In this document: positions 9,034 to 18,009 of the stretch, piece by piece | Position numbering within the stretch: position 1 is the stretch's first letter | How the letters are laid out: each line of letters begins with the position of its first letter | Source: Mesorhizobium sp. M1E.F.Ca.ET.045.02.1.1 | Lineage (GTDB): Bacteria; Pseudomonadota; Alphaproteobacteria; Rhizobiales; Rhizobiaceae | Length of the DNA: 64,000 nucleotides | Direction: 5' to 3' | Assembly: GCF_003952485.1 (NCBI RefSeq) | Contig: NZ_CP034447.1 | Coordinates: 1,364,001-1,428,000 of the forward strand | The notes under the pieces: model-generated | What the model was told of the DNA's origin: nothing | Seen by the model: the letters and a program-made list of their open reading frames with translations, nothing else | The model's database searches: none | Made by a program: the position numbers and the translations under genes

Positions 9034-10236
9034 TTATTTTTTTGACTTGTCGAAGGCCTGGACGACGTCCGCCCAGAGATCCTCGACATTTTCCAATCCG
9101 ACATTGAAGCGGATGGTTCGGGGGCTGACGCCGAAGCGCGCCATCGAATTCAGACCCGGCGTCTGCTCGAGCGAGGCCTTTGCCGGCACGACCAGGCTTT
9201 CATGGCCGCCCCAGCTGACGCCGATGCGGAAAAGCTTCAGCGCATCGACGAAAGCAGGAATGTCAACATCCTCCGTGACCTCGAAGGAGAACAGTCCGGC
9301 ATAGCCGGCAAGCGTCTTCTTGCCGGGGTGATTGGAGTAGGCGGGATGGTTGACCCGCTCGACCTTGCCATACGCCTTGAGCCGCTCGGCAAGCGTCAGC
9401 CCGCTCTTCATGTGATGCGGCAAGCGCAACGGCAGGGTGCGCAGGCCGCGCAAGAGCAGCCAGCCCTCGAACGGCGAGAGCTTGCCGCCGAGCGAGGAAT
9501 AGGTCTGCTCGTTGATGTGTTTGATGTGCGCGGCGGACCCAGCCACCACGCCGGCGACGGTGTCGCTGTGACCGCCGAGATATTTCGAGGCCGAATGCAG
9601 CACCAGATCGACGCCATGCGCAATCGGCTTCTGGAATACCGGCGTGGCCCAGGAATTGTCGATGGAGGTGACAATGCCCTGTTCCTTCGCCAGCCGGGTC
9701 AGGTGCGCGATGTCCTGCAGCTCGAACATCATGGAGGTCGGGCTTTCGAGATAGAGCAGCTTGGCGCCGGGAAGCGCCGCCGCGACAGCGTCTGGATCGG
9801 AGCCGTCGACATAGTCGACCTTGATATGCAAGCGCGGGAACAGGCGCTCGAACAGCCGGTAGGCGTCGCCATAGCAATTGCGCACGGCGACGATGCGCTC
9901 GCCGGCGCCGACGAAGGCGAGCACCGTGGCGCTGATCGCCGCCATGCCGCTGGAGAAGCCCCGGGCAGCCTCGGCACCTTCCAAAGCGGCGACGCGCGCC
10001 TCGAACTCCATCACCGTCGGATTGTCTCCGCGCGAATAGATCGGCTGCCTACGACGGCCGGCGAAAGTGTCGGCCATGTCGGCATAACTGTCGAAGGTGA
10101 ACAGCGAGGTTTGGTAGATCGGCGGCACCACCGCGCCGCCGGGGAACGGATCGTCATGCGCCAGAAGCGTGGCCGCTTCGCCCAGATAGTCGCTGGCGGA
10201 AATGACTGGGTCGAAGGCGGTCGGGTGCTCGTTCAT
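9034..10236 (-). CDS. Cys/Met-metabolism PLP-dependent enzyme (cystathionine lyase/synthase family)
   Basis: 400 residues of the trans-sulfuration PLP family. The PLP lysine is Lys218 in HSASKYLGG. Asp193 (SIDNSW) contacts the pyridine nitrogen. YSRGDNPT at 67-74 gives the Tyr and Arg reaching the neighbouring active site. Members eliminate or replace at beta- or gamma-carbon of cysteine, cystathionine or homoserine esters. The start overlaps the GntR stop by four bases (ATGA), and a sugar-type ABC importer follows. This points to a specific catabolic C-S or beta/gamma lyase acting on the imported substrate rather than biosynthetic metB/metC. The exact reaction is not determinable here. Confidence 0.9.
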   Translation of the reverse strand: MNEHPTAFDPVISASDYLGEAATLLAHDDPFPGGAVVPPIYQTSLFTFDSYADMADTFAGRRRQPIYSRGDNPTVMEFEARVAALEGAEAARGFSSGMAAISATVLAFVGAGERIVAVRNCYGDAYRLFERLFPRLHIKVDYVDGSDPDAVAAALPGAKLLYLESPTSMMFELQDIAHLTRLAKEQGIVTSIDNSWATPVFQKPIAHGVDLVLHSASKYLGGHSDTVAGVVAGSAAHIKHINEQTYSSLGGKLSPFEGWLLLRGLRTLPLRLPHHMKSGLTLAERLKAYGKVERVNHPAYSNHPGKKTLAGYAGLFSFEVTEDVDIPAFVDALKLFRIGVSWGGHESLVVPAKASLEQTPGLNSMARFGVSPRTIRFNVGLENVEDLWADVVQAFDKSKK

Positions 10237-10964
10237 CTGCGGTCCGAAAGCTTGAGGTTGGCGGCGCCGCGCTTGAGGTCGTCTTCGACCGTGGCGATGA
10301 GCTTCAGCGCTTCGCGCCTTGCCCCCTCCGGATCATGCGCGGCGATGCAGTCGAAAATGGTGCGATGGTAGGGAAAACTGGCGTGGCCGAAGTCGCGCAC
10401 GCCGAGCGGATGCTCCCAGAAGCGATGGAACAGCTCGTGCATGGCGCTGATGATCTGCTCGAACAGCGGATTGCCCGAGGCGCGGTAGACCGATTGGTGG
10501 AACTCCCAGTCCTCCTCCGACGACATGCCAGCGCGGGTGTGGAAGGCCTCTTCCATGATGTTCAGCTTGCGCTCGATCTCTGCGATCTCGGCTTTGCCGG
10601 CGCGGACGGCGCAAAGGGCGGCCGCCTCGGCCTCCAGCGCGCGGCGGATTTCCAGCGTGCGCATCAGACCGGCGAAGTCGTTGCCGCCGGCCAATGTCAG
10701 GGGCATATGCAGCATGTCGGGCGAAACGGCGGCCTTGAGATAGGTGCCGCTGCCCTGGCGCCTCTCGACGAGGCCCAGCCCCTCCCAGCGCGTCAGCGCC
10801 TCACGCACCGTGTTGCGGCTGACCTTGAGGCGCTCGGCCAGGATGCGCTCGGTCGGCAGTTTTTCACCTGGCCCCAACGCCTCCTGCCTGACAAAGCCGG
10901 CCAACGCCTTCAGCACCGCGTCATCGCGGGCCGTCGTCTGAATGGGCGGGAGGCTGTCTGTCAC
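10233..10964 (-). CDS. GntR-family regulator, FCD (FadR) subfamily
   Basis: 243 residues. An N-terminal winged helix (residues ~12-78) contains LPTERILAERLKVSRNTVRE and VERRQGSGTYL. The all-helical FCD ligand domain spans ~90-225 with the metal/ligand histidines in EFHQSVYRASGNP and YHRTIFDCIAAHDPE. It uses a GTG start. It is the first gene of the minus-strand run and overlaps the PLP enzyme by four bases, so it probably regulates its own operon. A FadR-like half-site pair lies 26 bases upstream. FCD ligands are usually carboxylic acids. Confidence 0.92.
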   Translation of the reverse strand: MTDSLPPIQTTARDDAVLKALAGFVRQEALGPGEKLPTERILAERLKVSRNTVREALTRWEGLGLVERRQGSGTYLKAAVSPDMLHMPLTLAGGNDFAGLMRTLEIRRALEAEAAALCAVRAGKAEIAEIERKLNIMEEAFHTRAGMSSEEDWEFHQSVYRASGNPLFEQIISAMHELFHRFWEHPLGVRDFGHASFPYHRTIFDCIAAHDPEGARREALKLIATVEDDLKRGAANLKLSDRR

Positions 10965-10989
10965 GCCGGCGGGAACTCAAGTGGTTCAA

Positions 10990-11000
10990 TGGTCCAACCA
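10990..11000. promoter_or_regulatory. Candidate FadR/FCD-type operator TGGTCCAACCA
   Basis: TGGT and ACCA half-sites separated by three bases, 26 bases upstream of the GTG start of the FCD-GntR gene. FadR-subfamily regulators bind TGGT-N-ACCA-type sites, so this is a plausible autoregulatory operator. It is a single short match and could be chance. Confidence 0.45.
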
Positions 11001-11086
11001 ATTTCTGCACGAACGAAGAGGCGTGTCAACAGTCTAAACAAGGCAAGCCGAACGGCGCGGCTACGGCACCGTTCGGCCCGGTTGGT

Positions 11087-11791
11087 TCAGCCGTGGACGC
11101 GCGCCGGCGTGGCCGCGCGAGCTTCGCGCCAACGGGCAAACATTTCCTCGCGTGCCCGTCTCGAACCCGCAAGCCGCTCTTTTGCCTGCGCCAGCACGGC
11201 CGGCGAAGCCTCGGCGGGCGTGCCCGACCGGAAGGGAGGGGCCGGGGCATATTCGAGCGAGAGCTGCACCGTTTCGGCTTCGGCCTGGCCGAGAAGCCTT
11301 GCGACCAGCGCCAGACCGAAATCGATCCCCGAGGTGACGCCGCCGGCGGTGATCAGATTGCCGTCCTCCACGATCCGCGCATCGACAGGCAGCGCGCCGA
11401 ACTCTTCAAGGAAATCATGGGCATACCAATGTGTGGTCGCCCGCTTGCCGGCGAGCAGCCCGGCGGCGCCGAGCACGAGGGCGCCGCTGCACACCGAGGT
11501 GACGTAGCGCGCCTGCGCCGCGCGCTGCCGCACGAAATCGAGGACCGCCCGATCCTCGAGCAGCGCATTGACGCCGCCTCCGCCTGGAATGCACAGCACG
11601 TCGAGCGGCGGGCAATCGTCGAAGGTTGCGGTCGGGGTGAGGGAAAGACGCGTCGACGACGTCACGGGATTGCGATCCTTCCAGATCAATTCCACCTCGG
11701 CGCCCTTTGCCGAAGCCAGGACTTCGTAAGGACCGGTGAGGTCGAGCTGTTGGACATTGGGAAACACGAGGATGCCGAAACGAAGGGTCAT
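11087..11791 (-). CDS. DJ-1/PfpI family protein, isonitrile hydratase-like
   Basis: 234 residues of the DJ-1/PfpI glutamine-amidotransferase-like fold. The nucleophile-elbow cysteine is Cys101 in TSVCSGALVLGAAGLL. Asp17 (QLDLTGPYEV) and the GGVTSGIDFGLAL motif match isonitrile hydratases, which hydrate isonitriles to N-formamides. GGAG lies upstream of the ATG. The helical C-terminal extension after ~190 is basic. It is divergent from the GlxA-type regulator, which has the same domain at its N-terminus, with only 86 bases between the starts. Regulation by that neighbour is likely. The enzyme activity is inferred from motif similarity. Confidence 0.85.
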   Translation of the reverse strand: MTLRFGILVFPNVQQLDLTGPYEVLASAKGAEVELIWKDRNPVTSSTRLSLTPTATFDDCPPLDVLCIPGGGGVNALLEDRAVLDFVRQRAAQARYVTSVCSGALVLGAAGLLAGKRATTHWYAHDFLEEFGALPVDARIVEDGNLITAGGVTSGIDFGLALVARLLGQAEAETVQLSLEYAPAPPFRSGTPAEASPAVLAQAKERLAGSRRAREEMFARWREARAATPARVHG

Positions 11792-11877
11792 GGAAATCTC
11801 CGCAGATTGACTCCCGACACTCTAAGGCATCATGCTTTGGCGCGATCGCCAATCATCCCTCGTTTCAGGCCAAACCA

Positions 11878-12825
11878 ATGCGCCGCATCGAAATCCTTGC
11901 CTATCCCGACATCCAACTGCTCGATGTCAGCGGGCCGCTCCAGGTTTTCGCCAGCGCCAACGACTTCAGGATGCAGGCCGGCGAGCCGGCGGCCTATGAG
12001 GTCGTGGTCGTCGCCGCTTCGCCGCGGATCAGGACGTCGGCCGGTCTCGTGCTGGAGACCACGGCGCTGCCGACGAATGGCTCTGGACTCGACACGCTGA
12101 TCGTGCCCGGAGGATGGGGCATCAATGCCGCCTGCGAGGATCCCCAGCTTGTCCAGTGGGTCATCGGCTGCTCGCGCGACGCCAGGCGCACAGCTTCCGT
12201 CTGCAGCGGCGCCATGCTGCTGGCGACGGCAGGTCTGCTCGACGGCCGCCGCGCGGTCACCCATTGGGGACGCTGCGCCGAGTTTGCCCAACGCTTTCCG
12301 GCGGTCCGCCTGGAACCCGACCCGATCTTCATTCGCGACGGCAATGTGTGGACGTCCGCCGGCGTGACGGCGGGCATCGATCTCGCCCTTTCCTTCGTCG
12401 AGGCAGACCTTGGCCGACGCATGGCGCTTGCGGTGGCGCGCGAGTTGGTGGTCTTCCTGAAACGCCCGGGTGGCCAGGCGCAGTTCAGCCAGACCCTCAA
12501 GCTGCAGGATGGCGACGGGCGCTTCGACAGGCTGCATGGCTGGATCCTCGACAATCTGGGCAGCGACCTTTCGCTGGCGACATTGGCCGAGCGCGCCAAT
12601 ATGAGCCCACGCAGCTTTTCGCGGCACTATCGCGAGGCAACCGGCCGCACACCCGCCCGCGCGGTCGAAGAAATCCGCATCGAGGCCGCACGACGGATGC
12701 TGGAACAGGGACTGGCCGTCAACCAGGCGGCCCGGCGCTGCGGCTTCGGCTCGGAAGAAACCATGCGCCGCGGCTTTCTACGCGCCCTCGGCACCAACCC
12801 GCGCGACTATCGCGAGCGTTTCTGA
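11878..12825 (+). CDS. GlxA-family AraC-type transcriptional regulator (DJ-1 domain + HTH)
   Basis: 315 residues. Residues 1-190 form a DJ-1/PfpI-like sensor domain (LLDVSGPLQVF, VPGGWG, SVCSGAMLLATAGLLDG with Cys109, SAGVTAGIDLALS). Residues ~215-312 carry the AraC DNA-binding domain with two HTH motifs (LATLAERANMSPRSFSRHYR and VNQAARRCGFGSEETMRRGF). Proteins of this architecture regulate catabolism of nitrogen compounds; in most the DJ-1 domain is non-catalytic. It likely controls the divergent DJ-1 enzyme. Confidence 0.92.
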   Translation: MRRIEILAYPDIQLLDVSGPLQVFASANDFRMQAGEPAAYEVVVVAASPRIRTSAGLVLETTALPTNGSGLDTLIVPGGWGINAACEDPQLVQWVIGCSRDARRTASVCSGAMLLATAGLLDGRRAVTHWGRCAEFAQRFPAVRLEPDPIFIRDGNVWTSAGVTAGIDLALSFVEADLGRRMALAVARELVVFLKRPGGQAQFSQTLKLQDGDGRFDRLHGWILDNLGSDLSLATLAERANMSPRSFSRHYREATGRTPARAVEEIRIEAARRMLEQGLAVNQAARRCGFGSEETMRRGFLRALGTNPRDYRERF

Positions 12826-12889
12826 AACGCCGTCCTTGCGCGAAGGTCCCTAAAGCGAACTCTCGCCTACCCCCTTGTGACTCAGGGTA

Positions 12890-13073
12890 ATCGCATATGG
12901 CGCTCCCCCTCTCCGTCTCGGCTTCGCCGAGCCACCTCTCCCCCACTTTGTGGGGGCGAGCAACCCAAGCTTTTCAAGGCTGCGACGTCAGAAGTTAGCG
13001 TTCCTCGCTCCCATGAAATGGGGGAGAGGTGTCCGCGCAGCGGACGGAGAGGGGGCTGGCGCTGCTATATGCG
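12890..13073. repeat. Large inverted repeat pair (family B) overlapping the 3' end of the DUF2161 gene
   Basis: The left arm near 12890-12953 (CATATGGCGCTCCCCCTC, then CTCTCCCCCACTTTGTGGGG) is mirrored by the right arm near 13016-13073 (ATGGGGGAGAGGTG, then GAGGGGGCTGGCGCTGCTATATG). About 60 bases lie between them. The right arm supplies the last codons of the DUF2161 gene. This is the typical rhizobial palindromic intergenic unit. Confidence 0.8.
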
Positions 13074-13729
13074 ATTGCCCGGCCCTGTGACTGGACAGCG
13101 GCGACGCCGGCTTCGGTCAGCGCGTAGATGCCGCGCTCGGCCCTGGCGAACCAGCCGTAGTAATTGTGCAGAAGGATGCTGGCCGCGCGCGGCGAGAGTT
13201 CCTTGAGGTCGCGCGGCCGCTTCGGGCCATCGGCCATGGCGGCGGCGCAGGCGATCGCCTCCTGCCGGTAGGCGGTCATGATGGGCTTTCGTCGCGTGCT
13301 GCCGCCGATGGACGGATCGCCCTTACGGCGATGATGTTCCTCGACCAGACGCGAGCGGCGCCTCGGGTCGCGCCGGGGCGGCACGGCGGCCGGGCTGAGC
13401 AGCAGCTCGACCTTGCCTTTTCCGTCGACCGCCAGCAAACCGAAGCCGAGCCGCCGGCAGAGTGCGCGAAACCGGCGGTCATGCTCGCGGCCCTTGCCGC
13501 GCGCCGACTGCCTCGCCGCGAGCCAGACCTCGTCGCAGGCCGCGGCGCGATCGACGCCCTGCAGGACGAGTTCGAGATTGAACTGCAGCTTCAGCTCGCA
13601 GATGACGACCACCGGCGGCTCGCCATCGCGCAGCCCGACGATGTCGCAGCCGCCGACCTCGCCCTTGACGGTGAAATCCAGGCTCTCGAGAAACCGCTTC
13701 ACCGGGGCGTAGAGGGACGTTTCCTGCAT
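12995..13729 (-). CDS. DUF2161 family PD-(D/E)XK nuclease-fold protein
   Basis: 244 residues. The start at ATG 13729 gives the conserved N-terminus MQETSLYAPVKRFLESLDF. A PD-(D/E)XK-type core is visible: Glu24 and Asp29 (EVGGCDIVGL), then Glu45-x-Lys47 in CELKLQF. The second half (from ~165) has a winged-helix-like segment (RPRDLKELSPRAASILLHNYYGW) and a short C-terminal run. Family members are predicted phosphodiesterases with no proven function. The last ~22 residues (from about AIAYSSASPL) are encoded by the intergenic inverted repeat, so the original stop was probably lost or replaced. Confidence 0.82.
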   Translation of the reverse strand: MQETSLYAPVKRFLESLDFTVKGEVGGCDIVGLRDGEPPVVVICELKLQFNLELVLQGVDRAAACDEVWLAARQSARGKGREHDRRFRALCRRLGFGLLAVDGKGKVELLLSPAAVPPRRDPRRRSRLVEEHHRRKGDPSIGGSTRRKPIMTAYRQEAIACAAAMADGPKRPRDLKELSPRAASILLHNYYGWFARAERGIYALTEAGVAAVQSQGRAIAYSSASPLSVRCADTSPPFHGSEER

Positions 13730-13851
13730 GGCAGAGGAATAGCCGATTCGGGCCTTGCCAGCACGTCGCAGGGTGACATGCGGACTGCCAGGGTAATCCC
13801 CGCGATCGAGGTGCGGTCCGTTGACAATCTCGTCGACTGCCGTTCCGTGGA

Positions 13852-14412
13852 CTATTGCCTGGCGAACTGGCCCCTGTAGGTCTGGCCGGCAAGCGCATAG
13901 GTGACGGCCAACGTTCCGTCCGGCTGCATCGTAAAGGTGGCGTCCGCGCCATTCGGCAGGCGCCCGAGCTTCAATGTGTTTCCGACAATCCTGCCGGCGC
14001 CGTCGGCGACCCCCGGCTTGTAGTCGGCCACATCGCCCCACGCATAGCTGACCGTCACCTGACCGCCCGAAGAAACCGTCAGCACGGCCAGCTTGCCTTC
14101 ATACATGCCATCCAGCCGTCCGGCCCATATGCCTGAAAACGCGGCATACCTAGCCGGAACGCCCTTGCCGGGAGGCGTGATCGCCACGGTTTGGTCCAAC
14201 ACCGCCAAATCCGGAGAAGCCGGAGCCGCAACGGCAGCCGGGGCAGGTTGGGGTGGAGGAGCGGGTGGTGCCTCGGATGCCGATTGGCAGGCGACGAGTG
14301 CGAACGCCGCGAAGCCAAGGATCGGAGAAAGACTGCCTGGTGGCAGCCGAGACAGAACAGGTCCCTGCCGAAATTCCCTGACGGGGGTCGAAGAGCGACG
14401 AATTTTCGGCAT
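13852..14412 (-). CDS. Hypothetical lipoprotein
   Basis: 186 residues. After a long basic n-region there is a hydrophobic stretch ending in a lipobox, FALVAC (Cys42), followed by a Pro/Ala-rich linker. The C-terminal ~110 residues are beta-rich with repeats of G-x-(W/Y/L) type (FSGIWAGRLDGMYEGKLAVL), suggesting a small beta-barrel or lipocalin-like domain. A GTG at 14454 could extend it by 14 residues; neither start has a strong ribosome-binding site. No family recognised. Confidence 0.7.
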   Translation of the reverse strand: MPKIRRSSTPVREFRQGPVLSRLPPGSLSPILGFAAFALVACQSASEAPPAPPPQPAPAAVAAPASPDLAVLDQTVAITPPGKGVPARYAAFSGIWAGRLDGMYEGKLAVLTVSSGGQVTVSYAWGDVADYKPGVADGAGRIVGNTLKLGRLPNGADATFTMQPDGTLAVTYALAGQTYRGQFARQ

Positions 14413-14481
14413 TTCAGCGATCAGCCCCACTTCCTTTGCGTGAAATCCTAGCACGAACCGCTGCTCATTTTGGCCGGTGTA

Positions 14482-17400
14482 TTAGAATTTTACGCCTACT
14501 CTCGCGCCGAAAGCATGATCCTGGCCGCCTGAAGCCAATTGTCCGCTGTAGGTCACACCGAAAAGGGCATCGTCGGTGAGATTCAGGTCAATGGCAGCCT
14601 CGACGACAGCGGCATCCCTGGCGATCGGCACGCCTTCTATGGCAAACGCGTCGGAGCCGCTGAAGACGAATGTGGAAAGCGGGATCGTATCGCCATAGGC
14701 ATGGCGCCAGCCGATCGTTCCGCGTGCTGTGGCCCGCATGCCGGAAAGGTCGAAACCGGTCGAGGCTCGCAGCCCGAGCGTTGTGAAGGTTGCGTCCGTG
14801 GTCTCACCGTCGGCATGAAGCGCGCCGGCGCCGCCGCTTTCCGAATAGGCATCGGTGTGAAGGCTCACATGGGACAGGTTGGCGAAGGGCTCGAAGGCAG
14901 CCGGGACGGTATCGACACGGTAGCTGGCTTCGCCGAAGACGTGGAAGGTTCCCGCGTCGTATTTTGCCTGAAGGCTGTCAGCGAAGCCGGGAAAAGCCAC
15001 CGTGCGGTCCGTCTCGATATTGTGCCATGCGTAAGTCGCGCCGGCGCGCAGGCTGAACTGGTTCCATTGCGTGCCGCCATAGAAACCCGAGCGTGTAGTT
15101 CTCGCTGTCGCCGGATGAGGCACGGTCCTTCACGTCGAAATTGGTGTGGCTGTATCCGGCTATCGCACCGACGCGCCATGCTTCGAAGGCAGAACCGTCG
15201 ACGCCGACCACGACCCCGCCGGCGGAGCGCTTGAGCGTCGCAATGCCGTCTGCCTCCCCGCGGCCCCATGACCCGATGGCGGTGCTCCAGGCGGCAAAGC
15301 GATCGGTCGTGGCGGGAGCAAGTTCCGGTCCGTCCTCGGCGAAGGCCATCACGGGCAACGAAGCGGTGGCGCCTGTTCCGGAGAAGGCCGCGCGCAGCCG
15401 CTCGTTGATCACGTCGAGAACGAGGCGCGTGTCGTCGACCAGCGCTGTTTTCGCCGAAGCATGTATCTCGCCGCTCAACTGGTCGAAGGCGGCGCGGGTC
15501 GCCTCGGCATCACCTTGCAGGGCAATGGCGCTCCAGAGCGGATTGCCAGGCCCGGCGCCGTCGATGGCGCCCGCGACCGCCCGCTGGTTGGGCGTGATGC
15601 CGACCTCAGCGAAGCCGATGTCGTTGCGCACGAGTTCCAGCGTCACGTCGTTCCCATCGCCTCCCGCATAGTCGAGCTTCTCGTCCAGGAACAGGAGGTT
15701 CCTGTTGACGGCGCCGAACACGCCGGCCACCGCATCCGTATTGTCGTTGTCGATGATGACGAAGGGTCCGTTGGAGATATTCCAGCTGGACGCCGCATTT
15801 GGCGACATAAGCAGGTCGAGGGTGGCGCCGGCGATGTCGACTGTGCCGGAGACCTTGACCTGGTCGGCCGCCTCGGGTGTCGCCTCGATCTGCAGAGCAC
15901 CATGGTTGGCGTAGTTTCCGGCAACGGTCTGCGTGCCGATCGAATTTCCGGGCGCATGCACGCCGCCGGTATCGATCGTCGTCGCCCCGACTGTCCCCGT
16001 GCCGCCCAGCCTGGCGCCCGTCCTCACAGTCACATTGCCGGTCAGGTTGCCGTTGACGGCAAGCGACCCACCGACCACTTCCATTCCGTCGACAAAGGTG
16101 GCGTCACCGCCGAGGACCCACTTTCCGCCGGCGGCATCAACCTGCGCTGACGCAAAATTCAGGAAGTTTCCCTGGAAGCTGCCGCTGCCCGAACCTGTCA
16201 GCAGCAGCGTATTGGTTCCGGCCTCGGCATCGATATTGCCTTCGACGGACGCGCCGGTTTCCAGCTTGAGGCTCGAGTTCCCCGAACCGAGCTTCACATC
16301 GCCGCTGATGATGCTTCCCTGAAGGAGGGACAGGTCGAACGATCCCGTCCCGCCCTGGATCGCCGCCGCCGCTCCGGTGATGGACGCATTCGCCACGCTC
16401 ATCTGCGTCTTGCCGCTGCCGCCGAAGCGGACGCCGATACCGTTCGCGCTCGAAAGTCCGCCGGTGACGGAGCCGCCGCTGATGGAAACGGTCGTGTCTC
16501 CCGATGTCACGACGGACAGGCCGTGCGTGCCGCCATTGAGCGCGCCTGCCGTCTGCTTGAAGGATGCCGCACCGGTGGTCTGCAGCGCGACGGCATGCAC
16601 GTTCGTTGCCGTGATCGTGCCTGAATTGGTGACGTCGGCGGTTCCCTGCGAAACGAACAGGCCGACATCGCGTCCCTCGATGGTCCCCGAATTGTCTGCC
16701 ACGGGTTGCCGTTTTGCAGCAGCACCGCATAGATGGGGGTGGAGAACGAATTGTCACCCTTGGCGGTGTAGGTGCCGCTGTTGGTGAAGGTGATGTTCCC
16801 GTGGCTCCAGAATCCCTGGCCGATGTTCGTAAACGCGACGGTTCCGGAATTGTCGAGCGATCCGCCAGCGTTCATGATGACGCCATAGCCGCCGCCGTTG
16901 CTTGAAACATTGGCTTTGTTGATGAAGCTTCCGGGCGTGGCCGAGGTCGCAAAGACGACGCCCCCCAGCATGGAGTTCCGGTTTTCGACTGTGCCCCCGG
17001 CAAGAACGTGCACGGCAATCCGACTGCCCGCGATCAGCCCGTCGTTCTGGACGTTTGCAGCGCCGCCTTCGATCACGACGCCCTTGCGTGAGCCTTCGAC
17101 CTTGCCGGTCGAACTCACATTGACGGTTCCGCCCGCGCGCAGCCAGATGCCGTAAACCTCATTGTCCGCGTCAAGGACCTTGACGGAACCATCGACATTG
17201 ACCGTCCACGCGCCCAGCCCGGGAGACATGTAGGGTTGAATGGCGTGATTGCCTCCCGACTGCGTTGTGACGGAACCTGTCTGCGTCACGTTGATGGTTC
17301 CCGTCGGGCCTACGACGGACGACACCGGGACGGTACTTGCGGTCGAAATGGTGATTGTCTCGGCCCGGGCCTGGCTGACCCATATGCCCGCAGCGACTGC

Positions 17401-17487
17401 AATCAAGGATGTAGAAGAGCGGAGCAAGTTACTTGCAATAACCGAACTCTTCTCCAATCTTATTTTAGAATTTCCGAATAGATTCAT
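14482..17487 (-). pseudogene. Autotransporter (type Va) gene with two frameshifts
   Basis: Three consecutive minus-strand frames join into one ~1000-residue autotransporter. Part 1 (17487 to ~16700) has a signal-peptide region ending in SQARA and a passenger of beta-helix repeats (NSGTYTAKGDN-like). Part 2 (~16702 to ~15088) continues the passenger (ADNSGTIEGRDVGLF) and includes the linker and start of the barrel. Part 3 (~15100 to 14482) is the rest of the barrel, ending GVKF, the typical terminal aromatic. The junctions restore cleanly if one base is added near the ACGGG at 16701-16705 and one removed from CCC at 15086-15088. GGGGGGA precedes the start. It is broken in this assembly; sequencing error at two G/C runs is possible. 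Confidence 0.85.
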
Positions 17488-17643
17488 GTAAGTCCCCCCG
17501 GAGCTTCAATGAGATATCGCATCGAGTCTCAGGAGGCGTCAAGCCGGAGCTTTTCACCTTACACTTGAAGAAACTTCATGTGAGACTAGCTTCGACCCGC
17601 GATCTTCGACGTGTCAGGGAAAATGCCGAGTACGCAGCGGCAC

Positions 17644-17687
17644 TAAAAGCGCGTCGCGACGAAACAGATCAGGCGACGCGCTTTAAG
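17644..17687. repeat. Palindromic repeat (family C, AAAGCGCGTCGC...GCGACGCGCTTT)
   Basis: AAAGCGCGTCGC and GCGACGCGCTTT form a 12-base inverted repeat around a ~19-base loop. The same unit occurs at 49302-49342 with nearly the same loop (GAAACGGATTC). It is intergenic, between the autotransporter start and tRNA-Ala. Confidence 0.75.
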
Positions 17688-17770
17688 TCTCTCGTCCAGG
17701 CGTTGCGGAATGCGCAGCTAAACCTTGGAAAGGGCGCAACTATTTTCGTGCATTGTTAGAAAGGACTGTT

Positions 17771-17846
<76 letters not shown>

Positions 17847-18009
17847 ACTCCGGCAGTCAGCCGGCGCCGTTTCCGGCGAAGAGATCCGGCGCGGCTGGGA
17901 ACCGCGCCGTCGTTTAGTGCTGGCGGCTTCTAGCGCCGCCTTCGGTCAAGATCAAGCCTTGAAAAGCCGCTTTTTCGTCACAGGCCAAAATGGCCGGCAA
18001 ACGATCAAA

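Noticed and set aside
7381..9045. 554-codon plus-strand frame across the binding protein and permease
   Set aside because: Antisense to the solute-binding protein and the MalF-type permease, with no recognisable motif.
17565..17759. Small plus-strand frame before tRNA-Ala
   Set aside because: Mostly encoded by a palindromic repeat (17644-17687); no ribosome-binding site and no family.
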